In this document: positions 35,645-43,621 of the stretch, in pieces | How positions within the stretch are numbered: the stretch's first letter is position 1 | How the letters are laid out: every line of letters starts with the position of its first letter | Assembly: GCA_019639075.1 (NCBI GenBank) | Contig: JAHBSO010000012.1 | Span: 21,811-85,810, forward strand | From: Actinomycetota bacterium | Lineage (GTDB): Bacteria; Actinomycetota; Acidimicrobiia; Acidimicrobiales; Iamiaceae | Length of the DNA stretch: 64,000 nucleotides | Direction of reading: 5' to 3' | Notes under the pieces: model-generated | What the model was told of the DNA's origin: nothing | Seen by the model: the letters and a program-made list of their open reading frames with translations, nothing else | The model's database searches: none | Made by a program: the position numbers and the translations under genes

Positions 35645-36346
35645 GTGGCCGCCCGCACCCTCGTCCTGATCCCGCCGTCGGAGGGCAAGGCGTCGGGGGG
35701 TCGGGGCGCCCCCTGGCGGCCGGGCACGATGCGGATCGCCGAACTGGACGAGCCGAGGGTCGAGCTCCTCGCCGCCCTCGGTGCGGGTCACCCCGTGCAC
35801 GAGGCGCCGACGATGGCGGCCATCGAGCGCTACACGGGCGTGCTCTACAAGGAGCTCGACGCCGGGTCCATCACCGGCACGGCGAAGCGGCGCCTCAACG
35901 CGAACGTCCTCACCGTGTCCGGGCTCTGGGGTCTGGTCGCACCCCGGGACCCGATCCCGGACTACCGCCTCAAGATGTCGGCGTCGGTCCCGCCGCTCGG
36001 ACGGCTCTCGACCTGGTGGCCCCCCGAGATCACCGCGGCGCTGGTCGAACGGGCCCGCGGCGCGGTGGTGTGGGACCTGCTCCCCAACGAGCACGCCGCA
36101 GCGATCGACTGGACGGCGATCGCTCCCCGGCTCCGGGTCACCGCGACCTTCCTCGACCACAACGGTCGGACGGTCTCGCACTGGAACAAGCTGCTCAAGG
36201 GCAGCATCGTGCGCTGGCTGGTCGAGTCGGGTGAGCAGGACCCGCTGGCGCTCGCCGACTTCGAGCACCCGCAGGGCTACGCGCTCGACGTGGAGGCGTC
36301 GACCTTCGACCTGCGCACGGCCGAACTGGTGCTGCGCGAGCGCTGA
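35645..36346 (+). CDS. yaaA: YaaA-family peroxide-stress/DNA-binding protein (UPF0246)
   Basis: A 233-aa protein of the YaaA/DUF328 family. The start TLVLIPPSEGKASGG and the segments ERYTGVLYKELD, VSGLWGLVAPRDPIPDYRLKMS and FLDHNGRTVSHWNKLLKG are family marks. E. coli YaaA lowers free iron under peroxide stress. GTG at 35645 with TAGGGT eight bases upstream (leaderless pattern). The short menG-yaaA gap serves both promoters. Confidence 0.9.
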   Translation: MAARTLVLIPPSEGKASGGRGAPWRPGTMRIAELDEPRVELLAALGAGHPVHEAPTMAAIERYTGVLYKELDAGSITGTAKRRLNANVLTVSGLWGLVAPRDPIPDYRLKMSASVPPLGRLSTWWPPEITAALVERARGAVVWDLLPNEHAAAIDWTAIAPRLRVTATFLDHNGRTVSHWNKLLKGSIVRWLVESGEQDPLALADFEHPQGYALDVEASTFDLRTAELVLRER

Positions 36347-36458
36347 GCGGTCCGGGTCGCGGACGGGTTCGGCGCGGAAGGTTCGAGAACCGGGGACCGA
36401 GGCCGATGGAGAACGTGACGGGACCGGACGACGCGCGTGCGTCGGGAAAGGTTGCACG

Positions 36459-37364
36459 GTGTTCCTCTACGAGCTCGCCCTCCACATGGGCGTCCGATCG
36501 ACCGACCTGGTGGCCCGCGCCCGCGAGCTGGGCATGGACGTCGAGCAGAGCTCCGTCCTCGACCAGGCCCAGGTCGCCCACCTCTGGAGCTCCTTCCAGC
36601 AGGCGCCGAACCCGCCCCAGCCGCTCCCGGCGCAGCCGACCCCACCGGACGTCCCGCAGTTCGTCGCGCCGGCCGCGTGGTCGCCGACGCCGGGCGCCCC
36701 CGGGGCGGCGCCGGCCACCCCGCCCCACGCGTGGGGCGCCTCGGGTGAACCGGCCGCGGAGGCCGATCCCGATCGGGACCGCACGCGACCGGCCGTGGTG
36801 GTGGCTGCGGTGGCCGCCCTGGTCCTCCTCGCCGGTGTCCTGGTCTTCCTCTCGGGCGGGTCCGACGACGACGGCTTCCGGGCGGACGCGTCGGCGACGG
36901 ACGAGGCCGGTGCGACCCCGCGCTCCACGACCACGTCGGTGCCCACGACCGAGGCGAAGGCGACGGTCCCCACCGAGCCCGTGGATCCCGACATGTCGGT
37001 CGAGAAGCTGACCGCGATGGTCAGGGACCGCCACCGCTTCTGCTCGGGCGCCCGGGGGATCTTCGAGATGGAGCACGCCCTCTCCCAACCGTTCTACGAG
37101 GGCGACCTCGAGGGCGTCGCCTCGGCCATCAGGGCCAACCGCGACAGCTGGGAGACCGCCGTCGAGGACCTCGAGGCGGGCACGTCGAGCGTCCTCCAGA
37201 ACGACGTCGCCACCTACGCCGCGTCGTACCGCACGCTGTTCGCCGGGATCTTCGAGGCCGAGGTCGGCTCCGCCCCGTCGTTGGCCGAGTTCGAGCGGAC
37301 CAGGGCGAGCGTCGCCCTGTCGGCCGGTCGGATCAACGCCGCGATGTTCGATCTCTGCGCCTGA
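36459..37364 (+). CDS. Membrane protein with an N-terminal IF2_N-like domain
   Basis: A 301-aa protein. The first 45 residues (VFLYELALHMGVRSTDLVARARELGM) resemble the IF2_N helical module of translation initiation factor 2, here without any GTPase. A Pro/Ala-rich linker (about 50-105) leads to one membrane helix (VVVAAVAALVLLAGVLVFLSGG, about 110-131). A Thr/Ser-rich stalk and a 120-residue helical outer domain follow. GTG start at 36459 with GGGAAAGG upstream. It is a single-pass protein with a cytoplasmic binding module; its role is unknown. Confidence 0.72.
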   Translation: MFLYELALHMGVRSTDLVARARELGMDVEQSSVLDQAQVAHLWSSFQQAPNPPQPLPAQPTPPDVPQFVAPAAWSPTPGAPGAAPATPPHAWGASGEPAAEADPDRDRTRPAVVVAAVAALVLLAGVLVFLSGGSDDDGFRADASATDEAGATPRSTTTSVPTTEAKATVPTEPVDPDMSVEKLTAMVRDRHRFCSGARGIFEMEHALSQPFYEGDLEGVASAIRANRDSWETAVEDLEAGTSSVLQNDVATYAASYRTLFAGIFEAEVGSAPSLAEFERTRASVALSAGRINAAMFDLCA

Positions 37365-37411
37365 CGCGGCCTCGCCCGGGCGGGCGCGGCCCGGGCTGGC
37401 ATGCTCGTCCG

Positions 37412-38164
37412 ATGGCCGACGACGCCCGCGACCACTGGTTCGAGGATCTGGCCGACCACCTCGGTTCGGCGTACCTGCGGTACTCGTTCACGAAGGGCAC
37501 CGAGCAGGAGGTCGGGTTCCTCGTCGACGCGCTGGGGCTCGAGCCGGGCATGCGGGTGCTCGACGTCGGGTGCGGACCGGGCCGCCACGCCCACGCCCTC
37601 GGGCGGCGGGGCATCGAGGTCCACGGCGTCGACATCAGCGAGCGGTTCGTCGAGCTGGCCCGCGCCGACGCCCCGCCGGGCGTGACCTTCGAGCGCCTGG
37701 ACGCCCGTGACCTGCGGTTCGACGCCGAGTTCGATGCGGCGATCTCGCTCTGCCAGGGCGCGTTCGGCCTGGCCGACGGCGGGGGAGCGGCCGACACGCC
37801 CCTCGACCCCGACGGCACGGTCCTCGACGGGATCGCCCGGGCGGTCCGCCCGGGTGGACGCGTGGGGCTCAGCGCGTTCAGCGCCTACTTCCAGGTCCGC
37901 TGGCTCGACCCGGAACGGGGCTCGTTCGACGCCGAGCGGGGCGTGAACCACGAACGGACCGAGATCCGCGACGAGGCCGGTGCCGTCGCCGAGGTCGACC
38001 TGTGGACGACCTGCTTCACGCCGAGGGAGCTGCGCCTGCTCGCCTCCCGCGCGGGCCTCGTGGTCGACCACCTCTGGGCGGTGCGCCCCGGCGAGTACGG
38101 GTCGAACCGGCCCGACCTCGACCACGAGGAGTTCCTCCTGGTCGCCCACCGCGTCGCGGGGTGA
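37412..38164 (+). CDS. SAM-dependent methyltransferase
   Basis: A 250-aa class I methyltransferase. MRVLDVGCGPGRHAHALGRRG is SAM motif I, followed by IEVHGVDISERFVELA (acidic ribose loop) and DLRFDAEFDAAISLCQGAFG. The C-terminus ends EEFLLVAHR. ATG at 37412 with CATGCT six bases upstream (leaderless pattern). It stands alone; the substrate cannot be inferred. Confidence 0.87.
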   Translation: MADDARDHWFEDLADHLGSAYLRYSFTKGTEQEVGFLVDALGLEPGMRVLDVGCGPGRHAHALGRRGIEVHGVDISERFVELARADAPPGVTFERLDARDLRFDAEFDAAISLCQGAFGLADGGGAADTPLDPDGTVLDGIARAVRPGGRVGLSAFSAYFQVRWLDPERGSFDAERGVNHERTEIRDEAGAVAEVDLWTTCFTPRELRLLASRAGLVVDHLWAVRPGEYGSNRPDLDHEEFLLVAHRVAG

Positions 38165-38198
38165 ATCACGGTCGGTACGCTCGACCCCGCCGCGGCGT

Positions 38199-38225
38199 CA
38201 CGGTTGGGATCCGACCCCGACCGTG
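38199..38225. repeat. Dispersed 27-bp palindromic element, copy in the rpsA upstream gap
   Basis: CACGGTTGGGATCCGACCCC then GACCGTG. Outer arms CACGGT/ACCGTG and inner GGG/CCC can form a hairpin. It probably ends the methyltransferase transcript. Confidence 0.6.
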
Positions 38226-38326
38226 CAGGCCTGGAGTCGGCCGGGGGGTGGGTGGTAGCTTGGCGGCTTCCCTGTGCACGTTCGCGCGCACGTTCGCCTA
38301 CTCCGTATCCGAGAAGAGACCAACCC

Positions 38327-39670
38327 GTGTCCGACCAAGCAACGACCACCCTCCCCGACGCCGACGCCCAGCCCGAGGAGTCGGAGTACGTCCCCCGCCA
38401 GATCGTCGCCGACGACCTGGACGTCAGCTTCGAAGAGGCCATCTCCGGCACCATGGTGTCGGTCGAGGACGGCCAGATCGTCGAGGGGACGGTGGTCAAG
38501 GTCGACAAGGACGAGGTCCTGCTCGACATCGGCTACAAGTCCGAGGGCGTCATCCCCAGCCGTGAGCTGTCGATCCGCAACGACGTCGACCCGTCCGAGG
38601 TCGTCTCGCTCGGCGACGAGCTCGAGGCGCTGGTCCTCACCAAGGAGGACAAGGACGGCCGCCTGGTCCTGTCCAAGAAGCGGGCCCAGTACGAGCGGGC
38701 CTGGGGCGACATCGAGAAGAAGAAGGAAGAGGACGGGGTCGTGTCCGGCCCGGTCATCGAGGTCGTCAAGGGCGGCCTGATCCTCGACATCGGCCTCCGG
38801 GGCTTCCTCCCGGCATCGCTCGTGGAGCTGCGGCGGGTCCGTGACCTCGCCCCCTACGTCGGCCGCACGCTCGAGGCGAAGATCATCGAGCTCGACAAAA
38901 ACCGCAACAACGTGGTGCTGAGCCGGCGGGCCTGGCTGGAGGAGACCCAGAAGGAGCAGCGCGAGGAGTTCCTCGAGAACCTCAAGCCCGGCGAGGTCCG
39001 CTCCGGCGTCGTGTCGAGCGTCGTCAACTTCGGCGCCTTCGTCGACCTGGGCGGCATGGACGGCCTGGTCCACGTGTCCGAGCTGTCGTGGAAGCACGTC
39101 GACCACCCCGGCTCGGTCGTGGCCGTGGGCGACGAGATCACCGTGCAGGTGCTCGAGGTCGACCTCGACCGGGAGCGCATCAGCCTCTCGCTCAAGGCCA
39201 CCCAGCAGGATCCGTGGCAGGAGTTCGCCTCCAGCCACCGGGTCGGCGAGCTGGTCTACGGGCGGGTCACCAAGCTGGTGCCGTTCGGTGCGTTCGTCCA
39301 GGTGGGCGACGGCATCGAGGGCCTGGTCCACATCTCGGAGATGTCGGCGCACCACGTCGACCTGCCCGAGCAGGTGGTCACCCCGGGCGAGGAGCTGTGG
39401 GTCAAGATCATCGACCTCGACCTCCAGCGTCGCCGGATCAGCCTGTCGATCAAGCAGGCCGCCGAGGGTGGCACCGTGTCCGCCGAGTACCAGGAGCACT
39501 TCGGCGAGCACGCCTACGACGACGAGGGCAACTACATCGGCGGTGAGACCAGCGAGGCCCAGGAGGCCTGGGCCGAGTACTACGCCGAGCACCCCGAGGC
39601 CATGGAGGGCGAAGCGGCCCCCGCCGAGGGCGAGCCGGCCGCCGAGGCCGAGGAGACCCCCGAGGCCTGA
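38327..39670 (+). CDS. rpsA: 30S ribosomal protein S1
   Basis: A 447-aa protein with four S1 RNA-binding repeats. These are near residues 35-105 (GQIVEGTVVKVDKDEVLLDIGYKSEG), 120-190, 205-275 (GEVRSGVVSSVVNFGAFVDLGGMDG) and 290-360. The C-terminus is acidic and Ala/Glu-rich. Four repeats is normal for actinobacteria (E. coli has six). GTG at 38327 after GAGAAGAGA. TAGCTT near 38263 may be its -10, giving a leader of about 50 bases. A strong terminator follows. Confidence 0.95.
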   Translation: MSDQATTTLPDADAQPEESEYVPRQIVADDLDVSFEEAISGTMVSVEDGQIVEGTVVKVDKDEVLLDIGYKSEGVIPSRELSIRNDVDPSEVVSLGDELEALVLTKEDKDGRLVLSKKRAQYERAWGDIEKKKEEDGVVSGPVIEVVKGGLILDIGLRGFLPASLVELRRVRDLAPYVGRTLEAKIIELDKNRNNVVLSRRAWLEETQKEQREEFLENLKPGEVRSGVVSSVVNFGAFVDLGGMDGLVHVSELSWKHVDHPGSVVAVGDEITVQVLEVDLDRERISLSLKATQQDPWQEFASSHRVGELVYGRVTKLVPFGAFVQVGDGIEGLVHISEMSAHHVDLPEQVVTPGEELWVKIIDLDLQRRRISLSIKQAAEGGTVSAEYQEHFGEHAYDDEGNYIGGETSEAQEAWAEYYAEHPEAMEGEAAPAEGEPAAEAEETPEA

Positions 39671-39702
39671 TCCGCCCGGCTCCGGCCGGTCACCGATCCC
39701 GC

Positions 39703-39732
39703 ACGAACGCCCCGCTCCGGCGGGGCGTTCGT
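39703..39732 (+). terminator. Terminator after rpsA
   Basis: ACGAACGCCCCGC and its exact complement (13-bp stem) enclose loop TCCG, 33 bases after the rpsA stop. The downstream bases CGTTCC form only a weak tail. It has the same loop sequence as the terminator after the Rpf-like gene. Confidence 0.85.
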
Positions 39733-39886
39733 CGTTCCCGGGCGCTCCGGGAGGTCCGGGAGGTGTCGACCGGAGAAATCCAGGTCGATTCCCTTGCGAC
39801 CCAACGCGTCCCGCCGACAGTTAGCGGAGCAGTGGACTCCCCCTCCCGAACCACGGGCGGGATCGACAACGAACAAGGGGCTTCTG

Positions 39887-40744
39887 GTGAGCCAACGTCG
39901 GACTCTCATCCTGGTCGCAGCGATCGCCGTGGCGATGGTCGCTGGCTTCCTCGTCTACAACTACGTCGACGGCGTCGAACAGGACGCCCTCGGGGACGCC
40001 AAGCTCGTCTCCGTCTACACCGTCGAGGCGCAGATCGATCGGGGTGCCTCGGGTGAGGCCGCCGCCGAGGCGATCAAGCAGACGAACATCCCCCAGCAGT
40101 TCAAGCCGGCGAACGCCATCACGAGCCTGGACGACATCGCCGGCAAGGTGGCGATCAGCGACCTGGCGCCCGGCCAGGTGGTGGTCGCCGATCTGTTCGT
40201 CGACCGGTCCGACCCGGCCGCCCGGAAGTCGAACTCGGACTACCTGCGCAAGATCCGCAACGAGGACATGACCGCCATCACCATCTCGGTCGACCAGGTG
40301 TCCGGCGTCGCCGGCCTCATCGAGCCCGGTGACTACGTCAACATCATGCTCCGCCGGATCCTGCAGGGGTCGACCGTCGACGGCGCCGACGTGCCGCAGA
40401 GCGACACGCCGATCCTGTTCGACGAGAGCGCCCGGTACCTGTACCAGAAGGCCGAGGTCCTGGCGGTCGACACCACCTTCGTGCCCCAGGCCGGCCAGAC
40501 GGCGACCGGTGCCGCCACCGACGACACCGCCCCCGCCCAGCGGGGCCTGATCACCCTGATCGTCCCGGCCAAGGCCGCCCAGTACATCGCCTCGGTCGAG
40601 GGCAGCCGGATCTACCTCACCCTGGTCGCCCGGGACTACAAGCCGGTGCCGCAGACGCCGATCGATCCCTCGGATCCGATCCCGGCCGAGGACGGCTCGC
40701 AGCTCACCCCGTACGGCGCCGACGGCCCGGACAACGCCAGCTGA
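39887..40744 (+). CDS. cpaB: Flp pilus assembly protein CpaB/RcpC
   Basis: A 285-aa protein with one N-terminal membrane helix (TLILVAAIAVAMVAGFLVYNYV). It then has an SAF/CpaB domain (FKPANAITSLDDIAGKVAIS, then DLAPGQVVVADLF) and the RcpC-type region AITISVDQVSGVAGLIEPGDYVNIML. GTG at 39887 with AAGGGG upstream. It is the first gene of the Tad cluster, and probably sits outside the membrane near the secretion channel. Confidence 0.9.
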   Translation: MSQRRTLILVAAIAVAMVAGFLVYNYVDGVEQDALGDAKLVSVYTVEAQIDRGASGEAAAEAIKQTNIPQQFKPANAITSLDDIAGKVAISDLAPGQVVVADLFVDRSDPAARKSNSDYLRKIRNEDMTAITISVDQVSGVAGLIEPGDYVNIMLRRILQGSTVDGADVPQSDTPILFDESARYLYQKAEVLAVDTTFVPQAGQTATGAATDDTAPAQRGLITLIVPAKAAQYIASVEGSRIYLTLVARDYKPVPQTPIDPSDPIPAEDGSQLTPYGADGPDNAS

Positions 40745-40794
40745 CCCGGCTGACCCCCACCCACCCACCCACGGAAGCGGTTCGGACCCCCACG

Positions 40795-42048
40795 ATGAGC
40801 GAGTACCTTCTGAACGACGAGAACGTCGGTGTGCGGCCGGCGGGTGGAACAGGAGCCATGTCGACCTTCACCAACGCCGAACCGAACGTGCCGATCGTCG
40901 TCATCGAGGACGACCCGGCCATGCGAGGGCGGCTGGTGATGCAGTTGGGCGAGCGGGCCACCCCCGGTGACTCGGTCGCCCACGTCGAGAGCCGGTTCGG
41001 GGGGTCGCCGGCGCTCATGGTCCTCGGACCGTCCATCGCCCGGGAGCCGGGCCTGGCGGGCGCCGAGGACCTCCTGGCCCGCCGTCCCGACATCGGGGCG
41101 ATCCTCATCGCCGACCAGCTGACCACCGACCTGTTCCAGCAGGCGATCCGCAGCGGCGTCCGCGACGTGCTCGGCGTCCCGGTCGACACCGGCCAGCTGA
41201 ACGAAGCGGTCCGTCGGGTCGCCCAGACCCTGCAGGGCCCGTCCCGTCCCGCCGGCGCCTCGTTCGAGGACGAGCCCGAGGACGGGGAGCGGGGCAAGGT
41301 CATCACGGTCTTCTCGACCAAGGGCGGCGCCGGCAAGTCGGTCATCGCGACCAACCTCGGCGTCCTGCTCGCCCAGCGGTCCGAGGGCCCCGTGGCCCTC
41401 GTCGACGCCGACCTCCAGTTCGGTGACGTGGCCGTGATGCTCAAGCTCGCACCGCAGCACACCATCGTCGACGCGGTCGGCAGCTTCGAGCGCCTCGACG
41501 TGGGCTTCCTCGAGAACCTGCTCGCCACCCACCAGCCGTCGGGCCTGAAGGTGCTGCCCGCGCCGCTCGAGCCGGCCTTCGCCGACCAGATCGGTGCGGA
41601 CCAGATGAACCGCATCGTCGGCCTGCTGCGCACCTTCTGCTCCTACGTCGTGGTCGACACCCCGGCGTACTTCAACGAGGTCGTCCTCGGTCTGATCGAG
41701 GAGAGCGACGACGTCCTCCTCGTGGCCGGCATGGACATCCCGAACATCAAGAACGTGAAGATCGGGCTCCAGACCCTGAAGCTGCTCAACACGCCGATGC
41801 ACAAGGTGCACCTCGTGCTCAACCGGGCCAACTCCAAGGTGAAGCTCGAGGTCGGCGAGGTCGAGCGCACGCTCCAGGTCAAGGCCGAGGCCCTCATCCC
41901 GAGCGACATCGTCGTGCCGCAGTCGGTCAACAAGGGCACGCCCGTCGTCCTCGACGCGCCGCGGTCGTCGATCGCGAAGAGCCTCGAGCAGCTGGCGGAC
42001 ATGTTCATCCCGGCCTCCGAGGCCGCCGGCAAGAAGCGCCGCCGCTGA
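40795..42048 (+). CDS. cpaE: Flp pilus assembly ATPase CpaE-like (receiver-like plus ParA/MinD ATPase)
   Basis: A 417-aa protein. Residues 30-145 form a degenerate receiver-like domain (VVIEDDPAMRGRLVMQL). From 168 on it is a MinD/ParA-type ATPase with deviant Walker A STKGGAGKS, ALVDADLQFGDVAVML and VVVDTPAYFNEV. CpaE proteins position the Tad machine. An ATG at 40858 is an alternative start; 40795 has GGAAG further upstream. It is the second gene of the cluster, 50 bases after cpaB. Confidence 0.9.
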   Translation: MSEYLLNDENVGVRPAGGTGAMSTFTNAEPNVPIVVIEDDPAMRGRLVMQLGERATPGDSVAHVESRFGGSPALMVLGPSIAREPGLAGAEDLLARRPDIGAILIADQLTTDLFQQAIRSGVRDVLGVPVDTGQLNEAVRRVAQTLQGPSRPAGASFEDEPEDGERGKVITVFSTKGGAGKSVIATNLGVLLAQRSEGPVALVDADLQFGDVAVMLKLAPQHTIVDAVGSFERLDVGFLENLLATHQPSGLKVLPAPLEPAFADQIGADQMNRIVGLLRTFCSYVVVDTPAYFNEVVLGLIEESDDVLLVAGMDIPNIKNVKIGLQTLKLLNTPMHKVHLVLNRANSKVKLEVGEVERTLQVKAEALIPSDIVVPQSVNKGTPVVLDAPRSSIAKSLEQLADMFIPASEAAGKKRRR

Positions 42049-42094
42049 GCCGTTCGCCGGCGGGTGCCGCCGGCGTCGGGACCTGCGCCCACCA

Positions 42095-42122
42095 CAGCCA
42101 CCGACCGCCCGGTCGGTGGCTG
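42095..42122 (+). terminator. Hairpin between cpaE and cpaF
   Basis: CAGCCACCGACCG and its complement form a 13-bp stem with a very tight loop (12 bp with loop GCCC if the last pair opens). It lies 46 bases after cpaE and may split the cluster into two transcripts or act as a partial terminator. Confidence 0.65.
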
Positions 42123-42256
42123 GTGTCGTTCACCCGGCCTCCACCCGGCCTCGAGGCTCTGGGTCGCGAACGACCAGGTGAGACGGGGTCGACGGCCGAC
42201 CGGCGAAGAGTTTTCCGCAAGCCTCAACGGTGGGCGGGGCGGGCCGATAGGTCCGT

Positions 42257-43621
42257 GTGTCCCTCTACAAGCGCCTCCACGAACAGCAGGGCAACGGTTC
42301 CGACCCGGTGCAGAAGCGCCGGGACCCGGTCCTCGACGAGCTCCGCCAGAAGATCCACCACCACCTGATCGACGAGCTCGGTCCGATCCTCTACGACAAG
42401 CGTCTGACCGAGGACGACCTCCGCCGCCGGGTCCAGGACCAGCTGCACGCGGCGCTGGCCGTCGAGCGGGCCCCGCTGTCCGCGGCGGACAAGGCCCAGC
42501 TGATCCAGGACGTCTCCGACGACATCCTCGGCTACGGGCCGATCGACCGTCTCCTGAAGGACGACGACATCACCGAGGTCATGGTCAACGGACCGGACCA
42601 GGTGTTCGTCGAGCGTTCGGGCAAGGTCGAGAAGACGGGCGCCAGCTTCGTCGACGACACCCACCTCCGTCGGATCATCGACAAGATCGTCGGCCAGGTC
42701 GGCCGGCGCATCGACGAGGCGCAGCCGCTCTGCGACGCCCGCCTCCCCGACGGCTCCCGTGTGAACGCGGTGATCCACCCGCTGGCGATCGGTGGCCCGT
42801 TCCTCACCATCCGGAAGTTCTCCAAGGACCCGTACCAGATCGACGACCTGATCCGGTTCGGCACCCTGAACGCCGCCTCGGCCCGGTTCCTCCAGGCCAT
42901 GGTGGTCGGCAAGCTGAACATCATCATCTCCGGCGGTACCGGCACCGGTAAGACGACGGCCCTCAACGTCATGTCGTCGTTCATCCCCGGCGACGAGCGC
43001 ATCGTCACGGTGGAGGACGCCAAGGAGCTCCAGCTCCACCAGGAGCACGTGCTCGCGATGGAGGCCCGCCCGCCGAACATCGAGGGCAAGGGCCAGGTCA
43101 CGATCCGTGACCTCGTCAAGAACTGCCTGCGCATGCGCCCCGACCGCATCGTGGTCGGCGAGTGTCGTGCCGGCGAGGCCCTCGACATGCTCCAGGCCAT
43201 GAACACCGGCCACGACGGGTCGCTGACCACGGTGCACGCGAACAGCCCCCGTGACACGCTCGCCCGTCTCGAGACCCTGGTCCTCATGGCCGGCTTCGAC
43301 CTCCCGGTCCGGGCCATCCGTGAGCAGATGGCCTCCGCCATCGACTGCGTCGTGCAGCTCACCCGCCTCCGTGACGGGAGCCGTCGCATCACCCACATCA
43401 CCGAGGTGCAGGGCATGGAGGGTGACGTGATCACCACCCAGGACGTCTTCCTCTTCGACTTCGGCATGGGCGTCGACGACCACGGCCGCTACCGGGGCCA
43501 CCTGAAGTCCACGGGCGTCCGGCCCAAGTTCGCCGAGAAGCTCGCCGACCAGGGCATCCGCCTCGGCTCGGAGGTCTTCCAGCCCGAGGCGTTCGCCAAG
43601 CGCGGGGCGGGTGCGTGGTGA
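42257..43621 (+). CDS. cpaF: Tad/Flp secretion ATPase CpaF (TadA)
   Basis: A 454-aa hexameric ATPase that powers pilus assembly. Walker A SGGTGTGKTT (225-234), then EDAKELQLHQEHV, the ASP/Walker B region MRPDRIVVGECRAGEALDML and TVHANSPRDTLARLETLVLM. The N-terminal region has IDRLLKDDDITEVMVNGPDQ, diagnostic of the CpaF branch. GTG at 42257. Its own promoter is likely in the 208-base gap after cpaE. It is coupled to the next gene by a GTGA overlap. Confidence 0.95.
   Translation: MSLYKRLHEQQGNGSDPVQKRRDPVLDELRQKIHHHLIDELGPILYDKRLTEDDLRRRVQDQLHAALAVERAPLSAADKAQLIQDVSDDILGYGPIDRLLKDDDITEVMVNGPDQVFVERSGKVEKTGASFVDDTHLRRIIDKIVGQVGRRIDEAQPLCDARLPDGSRVNAVIHPLAIGGPFLTIRKFSKDPYQIDDLIRFGTLNAASARFLQAMVVGKLNIIISGGTGTGKTTALNVMSSFIPGDERIVTVEDAKELQLHQEHVLAMEARPPNIEGKGQVTIRDLVKNCLRMRPDRIVVGECRAGEALDMLQAMNTGHDGSLTTVHANSPRDTLARLETLVLMAGFDLPVRAIREQMASAIDCVVQLTRLRDGSRRITHITEVQGMEGDVITTQDVFLFDFGMGVDDHGRYRGHLKSTGVRPKFAEKLADQGIRLGSEVFQPEAFAKRGAGAW

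Noticed and set aside
42241..42252. GCCGATAG before cpaF as a sigma-28 (FliA/WhiG) -10 element, with similar strings before cpaB and flp
   Set aside because: No TAAA-type -35 at the right distance, and GCCGA is frequent in such GC-rich DNA.
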